The notes under the pieces are model-generated. The model ran no database searches. It saw only the letters and a program-made list of their open reading frames with translations, and was not told the DNA's origin. Source: Gonatopus flavifemur (Eukaryota > Arthropoda > Insecta > Hymenoptera > Dryinidae). Taken from it: DNA of 64,000 bases. The stretch is from contig JAFFJZ010000002.1 of assembly GCA_018340375.1 (NCBI GenBank), forward strand, positions 20,850,001 through 20,914,000, given 5' to 3'. Shown piece by piece: positions 1-10,842 of this stretch (positions within the stretch are counted from its first letter, which is position 1; every line of letters begins with the position of its first letter). The translations under genes and the position numbers were made by a program.

Positions 1-1452
1 TCTCCTCTCTTTTCTGAGTGATAATCGGTAATTGTCCGCTCAAGACATGATAGCTTGGTTCTTCATACTTGATAGTTCCTTTCCCTCGCATATGGATTCC
101 CGGAACGGAGTTTAAAGGTCAAAGTGAAGTTCTAATAGAATAATTTTTAATGTTTGTAGTAAAAATGATCCGATATGTTGCTGCGTGTGAGAACCCTAGA
201 TATGTGATTTTCACAAGTAGCATTGTGAGATTCACACGTTCATTACACTTTTAATGAATTTTAGTTAATTCTCAATGTTTTGGAACATACGAAAATACGC
301 ACGGGGGGGAAAAGATTATATGGAATATCAATTTAACTTGATAACGATTCTTTTTTTATCAATTCAACTAATTTTCAAAAGAAATGATTCAAAGTTGGTT
401 AGATCGATGAAAAAATTTGTTATCCCAACGAAAGAAAATGGGTCCATATACGTTTACAAGTCACTGTGAAAAGTGAAACTTATTACTTCCATCCTGAATA
501 TTAGCCAAACTTAAAATGTCGCCAAAACTAGCCCTATTTCAACTGAAAGTAACCATCGAAAAATGCCGACACAATGGAAAAAACTGAATTCCAGTCAAAG
601 TTTCAAGTAAGATGCAGTCACATTCAGTCCGACTTTTTATAGTATTCAAACAGTTATTTCAATTAATCTTCTGTTTTCTGTTTATTAGCGGGTATTTATT
701 GGAGAAATATATCGAATGAAATACACAGTGAAAATTTTATATCAGAAATTATTACACGGAGAGAATATTTCATTCAATATCATACGGAAAAAAAGATTAG
801 TTGAAATAACTGTTCAACTTGCAAACGCATACAGACCCATTTTTTTCTTCAAAATAACAGTGTTTTTTTTCATTAATTGAACTAATTTTAAAAAGAAATG
901 GATCTAAAAGATGTATTCCCATAAAACAAAAGACACTTTTCAAATACATTCGACCAGGATTATTGAAAGTGTATTCACAATTCATATTTAATGTACTAAA
1001 AATGCATTCAAAATATACAAAATGTATTGAAAAAACATTTATATTTTTCGAAAAAGGATTAAAAATACTTCTCATCCTGGAAAATATATGTCAAAAGCTT
1101 GTTTTATTATATAGGTTATGCGATAATTTGAGATATCTGAAATATGTCTTGTGGAGGATATCTCTGAGATATCTTTTAGACATTTTTTATACAAGTTTCA
1201 GACATGATGCGAACGTATTCCAGTAATTGTTGGGACACAGTTTCAGATTCTTTGAGAACAAAAATTGTCAAAAGGCCGTTTTTAATGTTCATCACATTGT
1301 ATATCATTTTAATATTTTTCCATCTCGATATTATTTATGACCAAATATGATAATTATAGTGTTACGAATGATATAAATTTTTTCTGGTTGATTTCGTGGA
1401 ATAATTTTCTCAACGATTATATGAAAAGTTCGATTAGATTTTTCTGGAACTA
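1..1452. other. AT-rich stretch without a recognisable gene
   Basis: I see no credible coding exon here. There are two diverged related segments, about 340-470 and 805-905, both holding an AACTAATTTT..AAAAGAAATG core with partly inverted similarity, which look like old repeat debris. A small inverted repeat lies at 954-1080, beginning CCAGGAT and ending ATCCTGG, and may be a short MITE of about 127 bp. Around 1130-1190 there is a local GATATCT-rich palindrome. Confidence 0.5.
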
Positions 1453-1662
1453 CACTGTAAAAAATTGGCGGTGTTGGAAAAAGTTTACATCAAAAAGTGT
1501 TCTTTTAACACCACATGGTGTCATTTTCAGACCGTGAAGTTTTATTTTAAGACCGTTTGGTGTTATTTTGACACCGATTTTGGGGTGGACGTGTATGGAA
1601 TCCGTGTGGTATTGATTCTGTGTTAATTCCGACACTGTTTTGACACCGCATTTTTTACAGTG
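1453..1662. mobile_element. TA-flanked MITE, CACTGTAAAAAA ends
   Basis: The left end reads CACTGTAAAAAA and the right end reads TTTTTTACAGTG, an inverted pair, with TA on both outer sides. The interior carries several degenerate GACACCG / CGGTGTC units on either side, so the whole 210 bp can fold. The TA flanks match Tc1/mariner-like MITEs. It has no coding capacity. The same end type recurs at 23421-23963. Confidence 0.75.
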
Positions 1663-2331
1663 TATGTTATGATACAATTGTCATTTTTCCACTGATTTCT
1701 TTACTTGACGATTGAAGACATGCATATTGAAATTGTTGCACGACATTATGAGTCCAGCGAAAGCATTGCAAGGAAATATAATTTTATATTTGGAGAAGGA
1801 ACAACGATTTGCACAGTGCAAATACAATTCAAAAGTTCTTCTTTACTTCATAGGATATTTTACTAACGCGCAGACTTGGCTACAACATTATAATATCTTT
1901 CCGTTTAAATATAATTCTTAGATACAGATTCATTCCACATCAGATACCATCTCAATAATAAAATCATTCAAAAACGTCAACAATGAAATTCAAAATTGCA
2001 GTATAAAAATATATTTGTTTTATAAATATTTCAACGTATCGCGTTACTTTGCACTTATAAATACAACATTAAGAGATTATTATTATGTGTCAAAATTTAT
2101 GAGATATCGTGTAGGTTTCACATAATTTTTCTTCGGTTGATTGTGTTTAGTTACATATTCTTGTCGCCCGCTGAATCTTCATTAAATGTGATCTCGGAGT
2201 GATAATTATTGATAAATGAGTGGGTAATAATTTTTAGATAGGGTCTGATCAGTTTTCTTCATACTCGGGAGACAGAAAACAGCAATGGTCACTGTGATCC
2301 GTAATAATTCACTCAAACTCGAATTTATAAC
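1663..2331. other. AT-rich stretch, nothing recognised
   Basis: No exon, tRNA or clear inverted repeat was seen. The sequence is simple AT-rich non-coding DNA up to the micro-ORF at 2332. Confidence 0.4.
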
Positions 2332-2424
2332 ATGCAATACTGCGTTCCCCAGTCCTTCACTGCAGTACTCATCACTGTGATCGCGTTGATCTTCACTGTC
2401 CAAGGGTGTTTCATTCGTTTATAA
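2332..2424 (+). CDS. signal-peptide-like micro-ORF, 30 residues, doubtful
   Basis: This ATG-to-TAA frame encodes a short N-region, a hydrophobic core of about 15 residues (AVLITVIALIFTVQG) and then Cys-Phe and a stop. That is the shape of a signal peptide with almost no mature part. The DNA here (about 2340-2470) is visibly related to 13764-13893, where the same hydrophobic stretch is kept as ITVLITLITLVFTI with mostly conservative changes. It could be a degraded first exon of a small secreted-protein family, or simply a dispersed repeat that happens to be open. No splice partner was found. Confidence 0.15.
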   Translation: MQYCVPQSFTAVLITVIALIFTVQGCFIRL

Positions 2425-2587
2425 TCGATTGCTGTCAGTAACCAGTACTGTTTTCTTCTCTCGGTGTGAGATTTCCAAAATTTCAGTACTTTACATTCAA
2501 TCATGAAATTATCCATCAAATTATACATTTGCGAACGAAGATTATGTTGGATTGCAAAATTCAAGCGTTACGTTAATTATTATCTCA

Positions 2588-2896
2588 CCCAGATAAAAAA
2601 ATTCGTCGTGACAGCAATCTATTTGCCAATACAGCAATTTTCTTAGCTACATCAACGATTATTCATCCATGACAGCGAAGAATGTCGACGTTTTCAGCAA
2701 AGTTTGTTCGCCATTCTACGTGTAATACTGAGAATTTTGCTAGTCCAGCGAAAAATTTGCTGTTCTAATCAATCATGTTGCTCTCTCAGCAATCCAGTTA
2801 GCTGTAGCAGCGAGTTTTCAGCTAGGTTAACAAGAAGGTTTGCTATTTTCTATATAATACCTTGATTTGCTGCTTGGATAAATTTTTTTCTCCGTG
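2588..2896. mobile_element. AGCAA/AGCGA-rich MITE
   Basis: The right end reads TTTTTTTCTCCGTG followed by TA, and the left end (CCCAGATAAAAAAATTCG) is a weaker inverted match. The interior holds many CAGCAA, CAGCGA and GCTGTAGCAGC units in both orientations. The style matches the AGCTA-rich elements at 4187, 5173, 16204 and 57885. The left boundary is approximate. Confidence 0.5.
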
Positions 2897-4186
2897 TAGA
2901 TACAATAAGATACCCATTCATTGGACTTTTCTCTTGTCATACAAGTTTTTTTACAATATAAGGATATATGTATTGTATTTATTACCGTTCTTATCTGGCA
3001 AATATGTCATTCAAAACCAACAATTTTTTCTGTTATTCTTACAAACAATGAATTTCATTAGAACATATTTTTCATCAAAGCTGATAGTTTACCGAGTTTC
3101 GAATTGCATAAAACCATCCATTCTGGAAACATTTGATCCATAGAACTATTTCAATTCCATTTTATCCCTGAGTTGAAAAACAACTTCAATGTTTTCCATA
3201 AGTTCATAAATATCGATATATACAAATATACATATTCGTACAAAAATATGATACGTTGCTGAATCTATTTGATTTAATAGCAAAAGTTACCTTGAGCTAC
3301 GATTAACCATTTTTTCCACTTATTATTCGATCAGATGTTCTCAATCTTTAGTAGACCTACTAAAAAAAATATATTTCCTATTTTTTCACTTATCGCTACT
3401 CGAAATCAAGCGAATACTATTCTTTAATCTTATATTTTCAGAGTACAATCTCTAAATGACACATAGAATTAAATTTTCTCGATTTTATGTTCCATATGAT
3501 ACATGGCTGTATTTTACATGCAGATTAGAACCCCTGCATTCAAATTCGAATAAAATTCTATTCAAGAATACCAAATGTAATTGACTATTCGATAATTATT
3601 TATCAAAGAGTGCATGAGCAACATTTAGCTGAAGCTTGGCTTAGACCGAGACCTCAAATTCTCAGAAACTCTCTCATCTTAGGATCTCGTTTTAATTTCA
3701 AATCCTATCTAGATTTCCAGTTTGATGAGATGCCCAATAAACATCTCGTGCTCAGCGATATTCTTTAGACAGGTTTGAGGTGCCTTGTGCAAGGTTCAAT
3801 TATTTTTTCGGCATGGAAATTAGTTTTCATAACGAATCGAAGGTGGAATAGTTGAATTTTCGAATCAAGTATTACAATTGATCAATTATGACAATATAAT
3901 TTTCCAACATCATTCAACGAAACGTGGAAAAAAAAAATTTGCAGTTTCACTAGAGAGTTTTATAGTGTTCTGAATTGAAAATAAAATACTGAGTCTGTCT
4001 TATTTACAACCTGGTTCACTCCGTAGCACGCAATTGATTCCAAAAAACTTGATATAATCACAAAATCAGCATTCCTATTGCCAGGATCGAATTATGATGT
4101 GATAGATTGTAATGGGTGGATCAGAAAACACACTGAATACATTGCACAGTAAAAAATTTTGTATATTTTGAACACACACGTGTATG
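2897..4186. other. AT-rich stretch, nothing recognised
   Basis: About 1.3 kb with no supported gene. Short open frames here have no recognisable domain and no splice context. No clear terminal inverted repeats were seen. Confidence 0.4.
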
Positions 4187-4505
4187 CACGGAAAAAAATG
4201 ATGGAGTCGATATTCGGGTAGCTGAAAATGAGCTGTGGCAACAAAAGTTATTACTACAGGAGTTAAAAAATTTACCTTTCGTACACTGAGAGAAATAATC
4301 ACTAATATCAAGAAAATATATTCTTGAATGCAGCTAATACCGTCTGGAGCCAAGAGAAATTTTCTTGAATCAAGAAAATATTTTTGGAGAAATGATTTTC
4401 TTGGAACGAGGAAATATATTGTTCATGATAGTAATTATTTCTCTCTGTGTAGTAACTTTTTTCGCTATCTACATATAAATTACACGAAATAGCTACCACA
4501 GTAAA
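4187..4505. mobile_element. AGCTA-family MITE, split by a later insertion
   Basis: It starts CACGGAAAAAAATGATG and carries GTAGCTGAAAATGAGCTGTGGCAAC, with the complementary AAATAGCTACCACAG toward the right end. The two halves are separated by the TA-flanked element at 4284-4449. The copy at 5173-5632 has the same arrangement. The right boundary is approximate. Confidence 0.55.
4284..4449. mobile_element. TA-flanked MITE nested in an AGCTA element
   Basis: The ends are CACTGAGAGAAATAATCAC and the inverted GTAATTATTTCTCTCTGTG, each bordered by TA. The interior has AAGAAAATAT / ATATTTTCTT repeats in both orientations, so the 166 bp folds. It interrupts the AGCTA-rich element on both sides and is therefore the younger insertion. 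Confidence 0.75.
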
Positions 4506-5172
4506 AGGATTTTATTTGAAAAATCACCGTTAAATTTCAGTGATCAAGGGACAAGTGGAAACTTTTGAAAATATTATCGTGCATTCTGTAAAACTTGTAG
4601 AAAATATCACTCTCAATTGTGTTTTACAAGCTGCTCAGTAACTTTTTGGAGAATTTTCACTTGCGCTTCGATTACTGGGATTTCAGAGTAATTTTCACAA
4701 CAAAATTCAACAACAAATCAACCCAGAAAATGCATCGAATTAACACAAGAATTTGAATTCGATGCTGGAACTCCGGTAATTCAACAATTTTATATGTTGT
4801 TTTTAACACACACCCAAAGTGGACCGCCGGGACACAATTTTTTTAGCTGCGTATTGAAAAATAGACAAGATTTGTATCGTGAGACTGAACGATTTTTGGC
4901 CATAAAGAATTTTTCACTGTCTGCGTCCAGAAATATTTTTGTTGTCTTAGAACGTTTTGTATTCCTTGCGAAATTCTATGTTCTTCACTCCAATTCTTCG
5001 ACACAAGTACAATTTTCCGAAATATGCACTGGAACATGTACAGGTTAATTGCTTCCAGTTGGATACTGGGAGTTTTCGGTAAATTATTTCACATTCAGAA
5101 TGCATGGAGAGAGAAGAGATTTTTGTGTATTGAAATTCCGTCAAGTTTACGGAAGATTCTAGAAGAAGAACA

Positions 5173-5632
5173 CACGGAAAAAAATAATTCACTATGGTAG
5201 CCAAGAATTAGCTGTGGTAGCTATTTCGTTTATCTAATATTTGGATAGCAAAAAAAATTGCTACCAGAGCGGGATTTCAGCTCCTATACACGGAGAAGAA
5301 TTTGTAGCAGAAATCCTTATAATAATAGCAGTTTTTGGACACATGAGCATTTAAGAACATTCCTCCTTTAATTTGTGGTAATTTTCTTAAAATTCATAGT
5401 ACTATGTGTCAGGTGCAAAGTTATCTTCACCAAAATAAGGTATGTATAGATCGCCATAATTGAAGGAAAAGTGCTCATGTGTCCCAAAACTGCCATTATT
5501 ATGGGAAACCGTGCTACACATTTCCCATACGTTTTTCTCAGTGTAACAATAACTTTTGTTGTCACAGCTAAAAATTACCACAGCTGATTTTTAACTATCC
5601 AAAAATATCAATCATATCATTTTTTCTAGTGC
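5173..5632. mobile_element. AGCTA-family MITE, split by a later insertion
   Basis: It starts CACGGAAAAAAATAATTCAC and contains TTAGCTGTGGTAGCTATT. The matching right half has CACAGCTAAAAATTACCACAGC and ends near TTTTTTCTAGTGC. The TA-flanked element 5289-5543 sits in the middle. Together with 4187-4505 this is a second independent case of the same host family hit by the same invader family. Confidence 0.6.
5289..5543. mobile_element. TA-flanked MITE nested in an AGCTA element
   Basis: The ends are CACGGAGAAGAATTTG and CGTTTTTCTCAGTG, bordered by TA. Inside, ACACATGAGCATTT and the inverse AGTGCTCATGTGT confirm a fold-back structure. No gene is present. Confidence 0.7.
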
Positions 5633-5684
5633 ACTTTGATTATTGGTGATTCGTAAAAAATTTTTACCATTCTGAATTGAATGG

Positions 5685-6330
5685 TATCCCGGGGAAAGAG
5701 ACCACGTTGAAAACAACGTTAAAAACAACATGGGAAACTACTTTGAAAACAACGTTGTTTACTATGGTAAAATCCCAGACAGCAAAAATAACCCGTTGGA
5801 ATTCTTGAAGACTCCTTAATTAGTTCTTGAAACAGTCCCCGTTATGTCAGTGAAAATGAATTCAATATGAATTCAATGAATTCAAAACGAATACATGTTG
5901 AATGCCTGGAGAATTCTTCATGAACTCACAACATGAATTCTTTCTGAACAGTAAGTTGTTCATCAAGAATTCAATTTGAATTCAAATATTCATAATGAAT
6001 TCATGTTTACTGTCATAACGGGAGCTCTTCGTGGGGACTCTTTTGCTGTATGGGATGGTTTCTCTTCGGAAGAAAAAAAAAGTTGAAAACAACGTGGTTT
6101 TCCACGAAGTATCACGAAATGTGTTTTCTGAGTCCTCTTAGATAGACCCTACTTCCATAACCTTCCTTGAAAAATTGTGGGAAAACTCTGTGGCAAACAA
6201 CATTAAAAAACTAAGTTGTTTTCCTTTTCCGAAGAGAAATCATTTTACCATGGTAAACAACGTTGTTTTCAACGTAGTTTCCCATGTTGTTTTTAACGTT
6301 GTTTTCAACGTGTATTTTTTACCCCGGGTA
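5685..6330. mobile_element. long-inverted-repeat element with AACAACGTT arrays
   Basis: The outer ends are TATCCCGGGG and ACCCCGGGTA. Both arms of roughly 80 bp hold repeated CAACGTTGTTTTCAACG-like palindromes, such as GAAAACAACGTT on the left and AACGTTGTTTTC on the right. The centre is occupied by another element (5774-6054). No coding capacity. Confidence 0.65.
5774..6054. mobile_element. small MITE nested in the 5685-6330 element
   Basis: The ends are CCCAGACAGCAAAA and TTTTGCTGTATGGG, inverted with one mismatch. Inside is a run of ATGAATTCAA-type motifs in both orientations, plus GTCATAACGGGA near the right end matching CCCGTTATGTCA on the left. It lies between the two arms of the surrounding element, so it inserted later. 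Confidence 0.6.
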
Positions 6331-6755
6331 ATGTGATTGTTGAAATATTTTCTCATTCCATTAAAGTATGTCAAGTATTGAACTGGAGTGAATTCTAATA
6401 TAGATCAAAAAGGAATTTCGTGATGATTTGTGGTCTTGTCACCACCAGAACAATCGTTTCTCTCTACAATGATTCGCTCACTTCGATTCGTTAATTTTCT
6501 GATGAATACATTGAATGTTGATCACATGCCATAGTATAATCATTAGAAAAGGAACCTAAGAAACCTATTTCAAATTTTTTTCCTCATCCACTCATGATAG
6601 TTAGCAAAACAGATCGGCCAGTGAAAAAAAAACATAAAATCACTGTTCTACACACAAAATGTTCATAGCGACTCTATAACTTCTATAACTTCGAGTATTC
6701 TTCATGATCATCGTACATGAACGCGAAATGTAACTTTGATTATCATTCGCATTCA

Positions 6756-8169
6756 TCATCTTTTCGTTGGTTTTTGCACTGGAATGCGCCAATCTTCTTT
6801 AATCATATCACTGCCTTTCTCCCCGATCATAATGGTCGGTGCATTGGTATTACCGCTAATGATGAATGGCATAATAGAAGCATCGATGACTCTTAGTCCT
6901 TTAACTCCACGAACCCTCAGCCTTGGGTCCACTACGGCTGTGGGATCGCTGGATGGTCCCATCTTACATGTACTCGTAGGATGATAAATCGTAAAAGTAA
7001 AGTGTCGTATGGCGCATTCCCAGTACTCATCGCTATCGAACGGATACGTTTGACAGCCTGGCATGGGAATCGTATGAGGCCGCGATCCAAATCTTTGAAA
7101 CGCAGAGGTATTGGAAACAGCTATGGCTATTCTTATACCTTCGATCAGTATATCGATATCTTCTTTATGCGTAAAATAATTCGGAATAATATCTGGATAA
7201 ACAAGAGGATTTTTACTTCTCAATCGTATCCATCCGGAACTCTTTGGTCTCAATAAAAGCGGTAATATCGTCCAAGTTTCGGCCTGGACCAAAGGTTTGT
7301 ATACTGTATTGTAAACGCTATCTCTTAAACCTAAGATTTTTCTAATGTGCGTGCCACCGTCAGAATTGATAGAACTCGGGGCGAAATGGAATTGAACGTC
7401 TGGATAGTCTATCGACGGATCAGCGTATTTGGAATTAACAAAAGCAAGACCTTCGACTCCTAAACTCGACATAGGTCCACGTTCGTTCATTATGTATTCT
7501 ATAGCCACTGGGAGAGTTTGGAACCGATCTTTCTTCAGAGTAATCGGATCGTTTATTACAAATGTTAAACCTCCGAGACCCACGTGGTCTTGTAGATTGT
7601 CGCCGACTTTTAAATCGGATATCACGGGGATCCCATGTTCGGATAGGTGTTCTTTCGGACCGATACCCGAAACCATGAGTATTTGCGGTGATCCGATAGC
7701 TCCGGCGGACAAAATCACCTCGCGTCGCACTCGAACGACTTGTCGAAGACCATTTCTCATCAACTCCACTCCTGTGGCTCTTTTATCTTGATTGAAAAGT
7801 ATTTGTAATACTTGAGCTCCCATAGCGATGTGAAGATTTTTACGATTCTTCACGGGTCTTAAGAAGGCTTTGGCTGTCGAACAACGACTACCTCGTCTCA
7901 CTGTACCTTGGGCCAACATGAAACCCGTTTGATTGGCACCATTGATGTCACGATTTTGATATCCAAGCTCTGCTCCAGCTTGAAGGAAGGCGATTGACAG
8001 AGGTGTACGCCAAGGCGCTTCTTGCACTGTCAGATACCCACCGGTTCTGTGGTAAGGTGTTCTTGCCAGATACGGATTTCTATTGTCCTCGGATTTGAGA
8101 AAATATGGTAAAACTTCGTCGTAACTCCACCCAACGTTTCCCAGCTCCGCCCATTTATCGTAATCGATT
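6756..8169 (-). CDS. GMC gene 1, coding exon 3 (last)
   Basis: This exon begins after the acceptor TTATTTTCCAG and completes the Arg codon of RGNR begun in exon 2, reading [14 protein letters not shown] onward to the stop. It holds 470 complete codons: the [10 protein letters not shown] motif, signature 2, the substrate domain and the C-terminal catalytic segment ending KPTKR. The frame is open across the whole exon with no damage, so the gene appears intact. Confidence 0.93.
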
Positions 8170-10755
8170 CTGGAAAATAATTTGATATATATCTATTGGT
8201 TATTTTTACTGTACATCATTGTGAAAGGAGATTGAGTTCCAAATGGATTCCTATACTTATGATCTCGATAAATCCTCAAAATAAGATGACAGGAACTCAT
8301 ATATTTCCCCCTATTTCTGATGACGAAACAAATCTTAATTATATAAAGAAAGAAGAACAGACAGAACTGTCTGAGAAAAAATCCCGTAAATTATTCAGGA
8401 GTGGCACTCTATTGCGACGTATAAAATTCTATAATTTTTGGGTTTCTACATCACAATGCGATGCCACTTTCCAATAAATTATGGAATATGTTCGGATACT
8501 TTTGTCCTGTATAATAATTCCATTTAAAGGAGAGATCAATGATCGAGACTCGAACTCAAATCACAAATCGTGCTTATAATAAACGAATCTCGAGGTTTAA
8601 TTACCTGTTGCCGCGAACATAGATCATAGAATTTAGAACACTGCTACCGCCAAGAACTTTTCCTCGCGGCCAATTACATCTGTCACCGATCATAGCTAGG
8701 CAATAAGGAGAAGTCGTGGGAGGTGTCGTTTGATATTTCCAGTCGAATTCCGACAGTTGAGTGTATCCCGATAAAGCTGGTACATCAGATATTTCGTTCT
8801 CATCATGGCCCGCTTCCAGGAGTAGCACGGTCCAATTAGGTACTTCCGATAATCTAGAAGCAACTACTGCACCAGCGCTTCCCCCACCGATGACTATGAA
8901 ATCGTACATTCGGAGGAGCTGTGCACGTAAAGTGTCCATTAGAATGTGTCAACTGATTCAAGTTTTATATATTATAAAGAGAATATTAAACACGATTGGC
9001 ATGGAATCGAACGAGATTAACGATATTTTCCGATTACAACATTGAAAAAAATTATTTTGTTGAAATGTGATCAACAAAAGAATTTTGTTGTTTTAATCAA
9101 ATCCTTCCGTTGGTATAATAACATCTATTTGTTATAATAGCAAAAAATGTTCTCATCACAACGAAAGAATTTTGTTGAAAGAACAAAAACTTTGTTGGGA
9201 TAACAAAATTCTTTTGTTGATCACATTTCAACAAAATAATTTTGTTCAGTGAAATGTAATTGTACGTGATATGTTGTTTACATACTTGTTCAATTTTATA
9301 TGATTCCAATTTTTTTATTGAATTTTAATTTTTATGAAGAAAAAATATTCTTATATAACAATTACAATATTTCATTCATTCTCTGACACTTTTCTCATAC
9401 TATAGAAAATAATCGGAATGTTCCTGTAAACAGCACCACAGTCCCAGAAGAATCCTTGGAGAATTCATAAAGAACAAAATCAGTTGGATAAGAATTCTCT
9501 ATGAGTTTTTCTGGGATTGTATGGGAGATCAATTTCCAGTACTTGTGCATGAAATAATTTCCATAAATTGAACTAAAAATTCCAAACTTTACAATGAATA
9601 TCCAGATACACGGAAACAAGACAATGAAGAAATTTAGGACGACAATGCTTCGCTTCAAGTTGTTAAATGTAAATTTTTTAAAAACATAATGTCAGATAAT
9701 TCACATCATAACCCATGTAAACATCCACCAGTGGCGCAAGGCTGACCCAGCCCAGACGAGCATTGGCGCAGCCTTTGGAAAAAGCCTGACTAAGGACTGA
9801 AATGATAAAATCGTTCCAGCAATCAACGAGCCTCAATTTTTATGCCTGGGGCAACGGTGGTGAAAGGTTGGTCAATGGTTCTGCCATGATCAGCCGGTAT
9901 ACAACTCTTGCTATCAAACCAATGATGGTTCAGTCTTGAACCAATGCTTTTCATCTTTGTACTACCGACGCACGCATGACATTACCTCTATTGTCAATCA
10001 ACGTTGGCTCACGATAAATCCCCTACGCTTGGCTGTCACGCCTGGCCCAAGTCATTTCCCGTGGTCAACATTGACGGAATCGCTAAATTTTTACTATAAT
10101 GTGAATTATTTGACAATAAATTTTGTAAACATTTCCATTCAAAGACTCGAAGCGACGCATTGTCATCCTCCATGGTATATTCCTCCATTTTCTATTTCTT
10201 GTGTACGGAGAATTCCTGACGCATGTACATTTTAATCATTTTGCATAAATGTGTGGGACTTTTTCATAAAAATCGATACGTATATATGCTTGTTAACAGA
10301 ATCAATCAATTTTTTCCCTAACATTCTGAAATGATAACTGCAATTTTCAATATGGAGAATCATACATTTCTCAAGAGTCATCAAAACACGAGAACCAGAG
10401 TAAAAGAATCCGATGATAATTCATAATTGGCATCATTTTCTTGTACCTCACCGAGTTCCATGATTTGAAATTAAATTTCTTGTCATTCCCTGTCAGCGAC
10501 ATTTATAAAAAAACATGAAGGAATCATACTGCACTTTGTTCCGTCGTGAAACTCATTCGACCCCTTCAATCCTTGAAAAGAGACAGTTAGAGAATGAAAT
10601 TTTGATTTGATACTTGCCTCCCGAGTGTTGGAAGGGTGAGATTCCGGATCGGCATTATTGTATCGGAATACAGTTAAACCGATGGCTATTAAGGGAATCA
10701 AGCCAATTCCAATAGCGGAGGTGGTGCCAATCAGAGATGTCAGCCCAATTGGCAT
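6756..10755 (-). CDS. GMC oxidoreductase (glucose dehydrogenase-like), complete, 3 coding exons
   Basis: Joining 10755-10618, 8918-8605 and 8169-6756 on the minus strand gives 621 codons plus a stop, the usual length for this insect family. GMC enzymes use FAD to oxidise alcohol groups; in insects they act on glucose, ecdysteroids or cuticle and defence substrates, and the substrate cannot be read from sequence. Visible landmarks are a hydrophobic N-terminus (residues 4-30), the FAD dinucleotide motif GGGSAG (57-62), LLLEAG (78-83), GMC signature 1 (about 132-151), signature 2 around [16 protein letters not shown] (307-322), the catalytic His in [10 protein letters not shown] (His547), and SGNTNAP with Asn591/593 where other GMC enzymes carry the second catalytic His or Asn. 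The N-terminus suggests secretion or a membrane anchor. No canonical AATAAA was seen just after the stop. The paralogue lies at 48186-52882 on the same strand. Confidence 0.9.
8170..8604 (-). other. GMC gene 1 intron 2 (GT-AG, 435 bp)
   Basis: The donor is CAG|GTAATT and the acceptor TTTTCCAG|AATCGA. The interior is AT-rich with no repeat I recognise. Short open frames on the plus strand here have no support. Confidence 0.85.
8605..8918 (-). CDS. GMC gene 1, coding exon 2 (FAD-binding)
   Basis: It encodes [16 protein letters not shown] through [17 protein letters not shown]. The donor is AACAG|GTAATT and the phase matches exon 3 exactly. I place its start at 8918 after GTGCACAG, with a TTCTAATG branch-point-like sequence about 20 bases upstream. 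An in-frame ATG at 8939 would allow a start MDTLRAQ with no exon 1, but insect relatives carry a longer N-terminus and exon 1 joins in frame, so I prefer the spliced form. Confidence 0.88.
9040..9251. mobile_element. fold-back MITE in GMC gene 1 intron 1
   Basis: The left end CATTGAAAAAAATTATTTTG matches the inverse of the right end CAAAATAATTTTGTTCAGTG. The adjoining TTGAAATGTGATCAACAAAA is mirrored by TTTTGTTGATCACATTTCAA, giving arms of about 50 bp that are nearly perfect. The interior has further ATTTTGTTG / CAACAAAAT units. No TA flank is obvious. Confidence 0.7.
9690..10115. mobile_element. MITE with GGC/GCC-rich interior in GMC gene 1 intron 1
   Basis: The ends TGTCAGATAATTCACATCAT and TATAATGTGAATTATTTGACA are inverted matches at about 19 of 21 positions. 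The interior is much richer in GC than its surroundings, with degenerate TTGGC / GCCAA and CCAGCCC words. Similar GGCCCA-rich patches occur near 22560-23000 and 34810-34920. Confidence 0.5.
10618..10755 (-). CDS. GMC gene 1, coding exon 1 (hydrophobic N-terminus), GC donor
   Basis: This exon encodes 46 residues, [10 protein letters not shown] through ESHPSNTRE, with a hydrophobic core at about residues 4-30 followed by FRYNNADPE. The short anchor followed by a D-P-E-rich linker before YDFIVIGGG is as expected for insect GMC proteins. A TAA lies in frame three codons before the ATG, which fixes the start. The exon ends GAG|GCAAGT, the strong consensus of the rare GC-AG introns, and joins in phase 0 to CTCCTCCGAATG of exon 2. 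A GT two bases further on would break the frame at this acceptor. Confidence 0.75.
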
Positions 10756-10842
10756 TTTTGATTATTTCCACGCTTGGGACTGTCATTCGCCAGTTGTTGC
10801 CCATTTGATGAACTTTCTTCCCATCACCTTTTTGATGTTTAT
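10756..10842 (-). other. probable 5' UTR of GMC gene 1 with upstream ATG
   Basis: A good acceptor, TTTATTTTTTCACAG, ends at 10843, so the first coding exon probably continues 87 bases upstream as 5' UTR from a further non-coding exon. The segment contains an ATG at 10804-10802 with A at -3 and G at +4. It opens a 49-codon frame that overlaps the true start and stops at 10655. The transcription start and any promoter are not visible. Confidence 0.45.

Larger units (their letters stand above)
8919..10617 (-). other. GMC gene 1 intron 1 (GC-AG, 1699 bp)
   Basis: The intron runs from GCAAGT to GCACAG. It contains two fold-back MITEs (9040-9251 and 9690-10115), so the pre-mRNA could form long hairpins. 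A minus-strand frame at 9395-9658 begins with a hydrophobic stretch, but it does not join exon 2 through a good splice site and is not called. Confidence 0.7.

Noticed and set aside
8919..8939. In-frame ATG as start of GMC gene 1
   Set aside because: Possible but less likely, since it would remove the secretion or anchor segment and ignores a clean branch point and acceptor.
9395..9658. Hydrophobic minus-strand frame as an alternative first exon of GMC gene 1
   Set aside because: Its frame and splice context do not connect to exon 2, while the exon at 10618-10755 joins in phase with a fitting linker.
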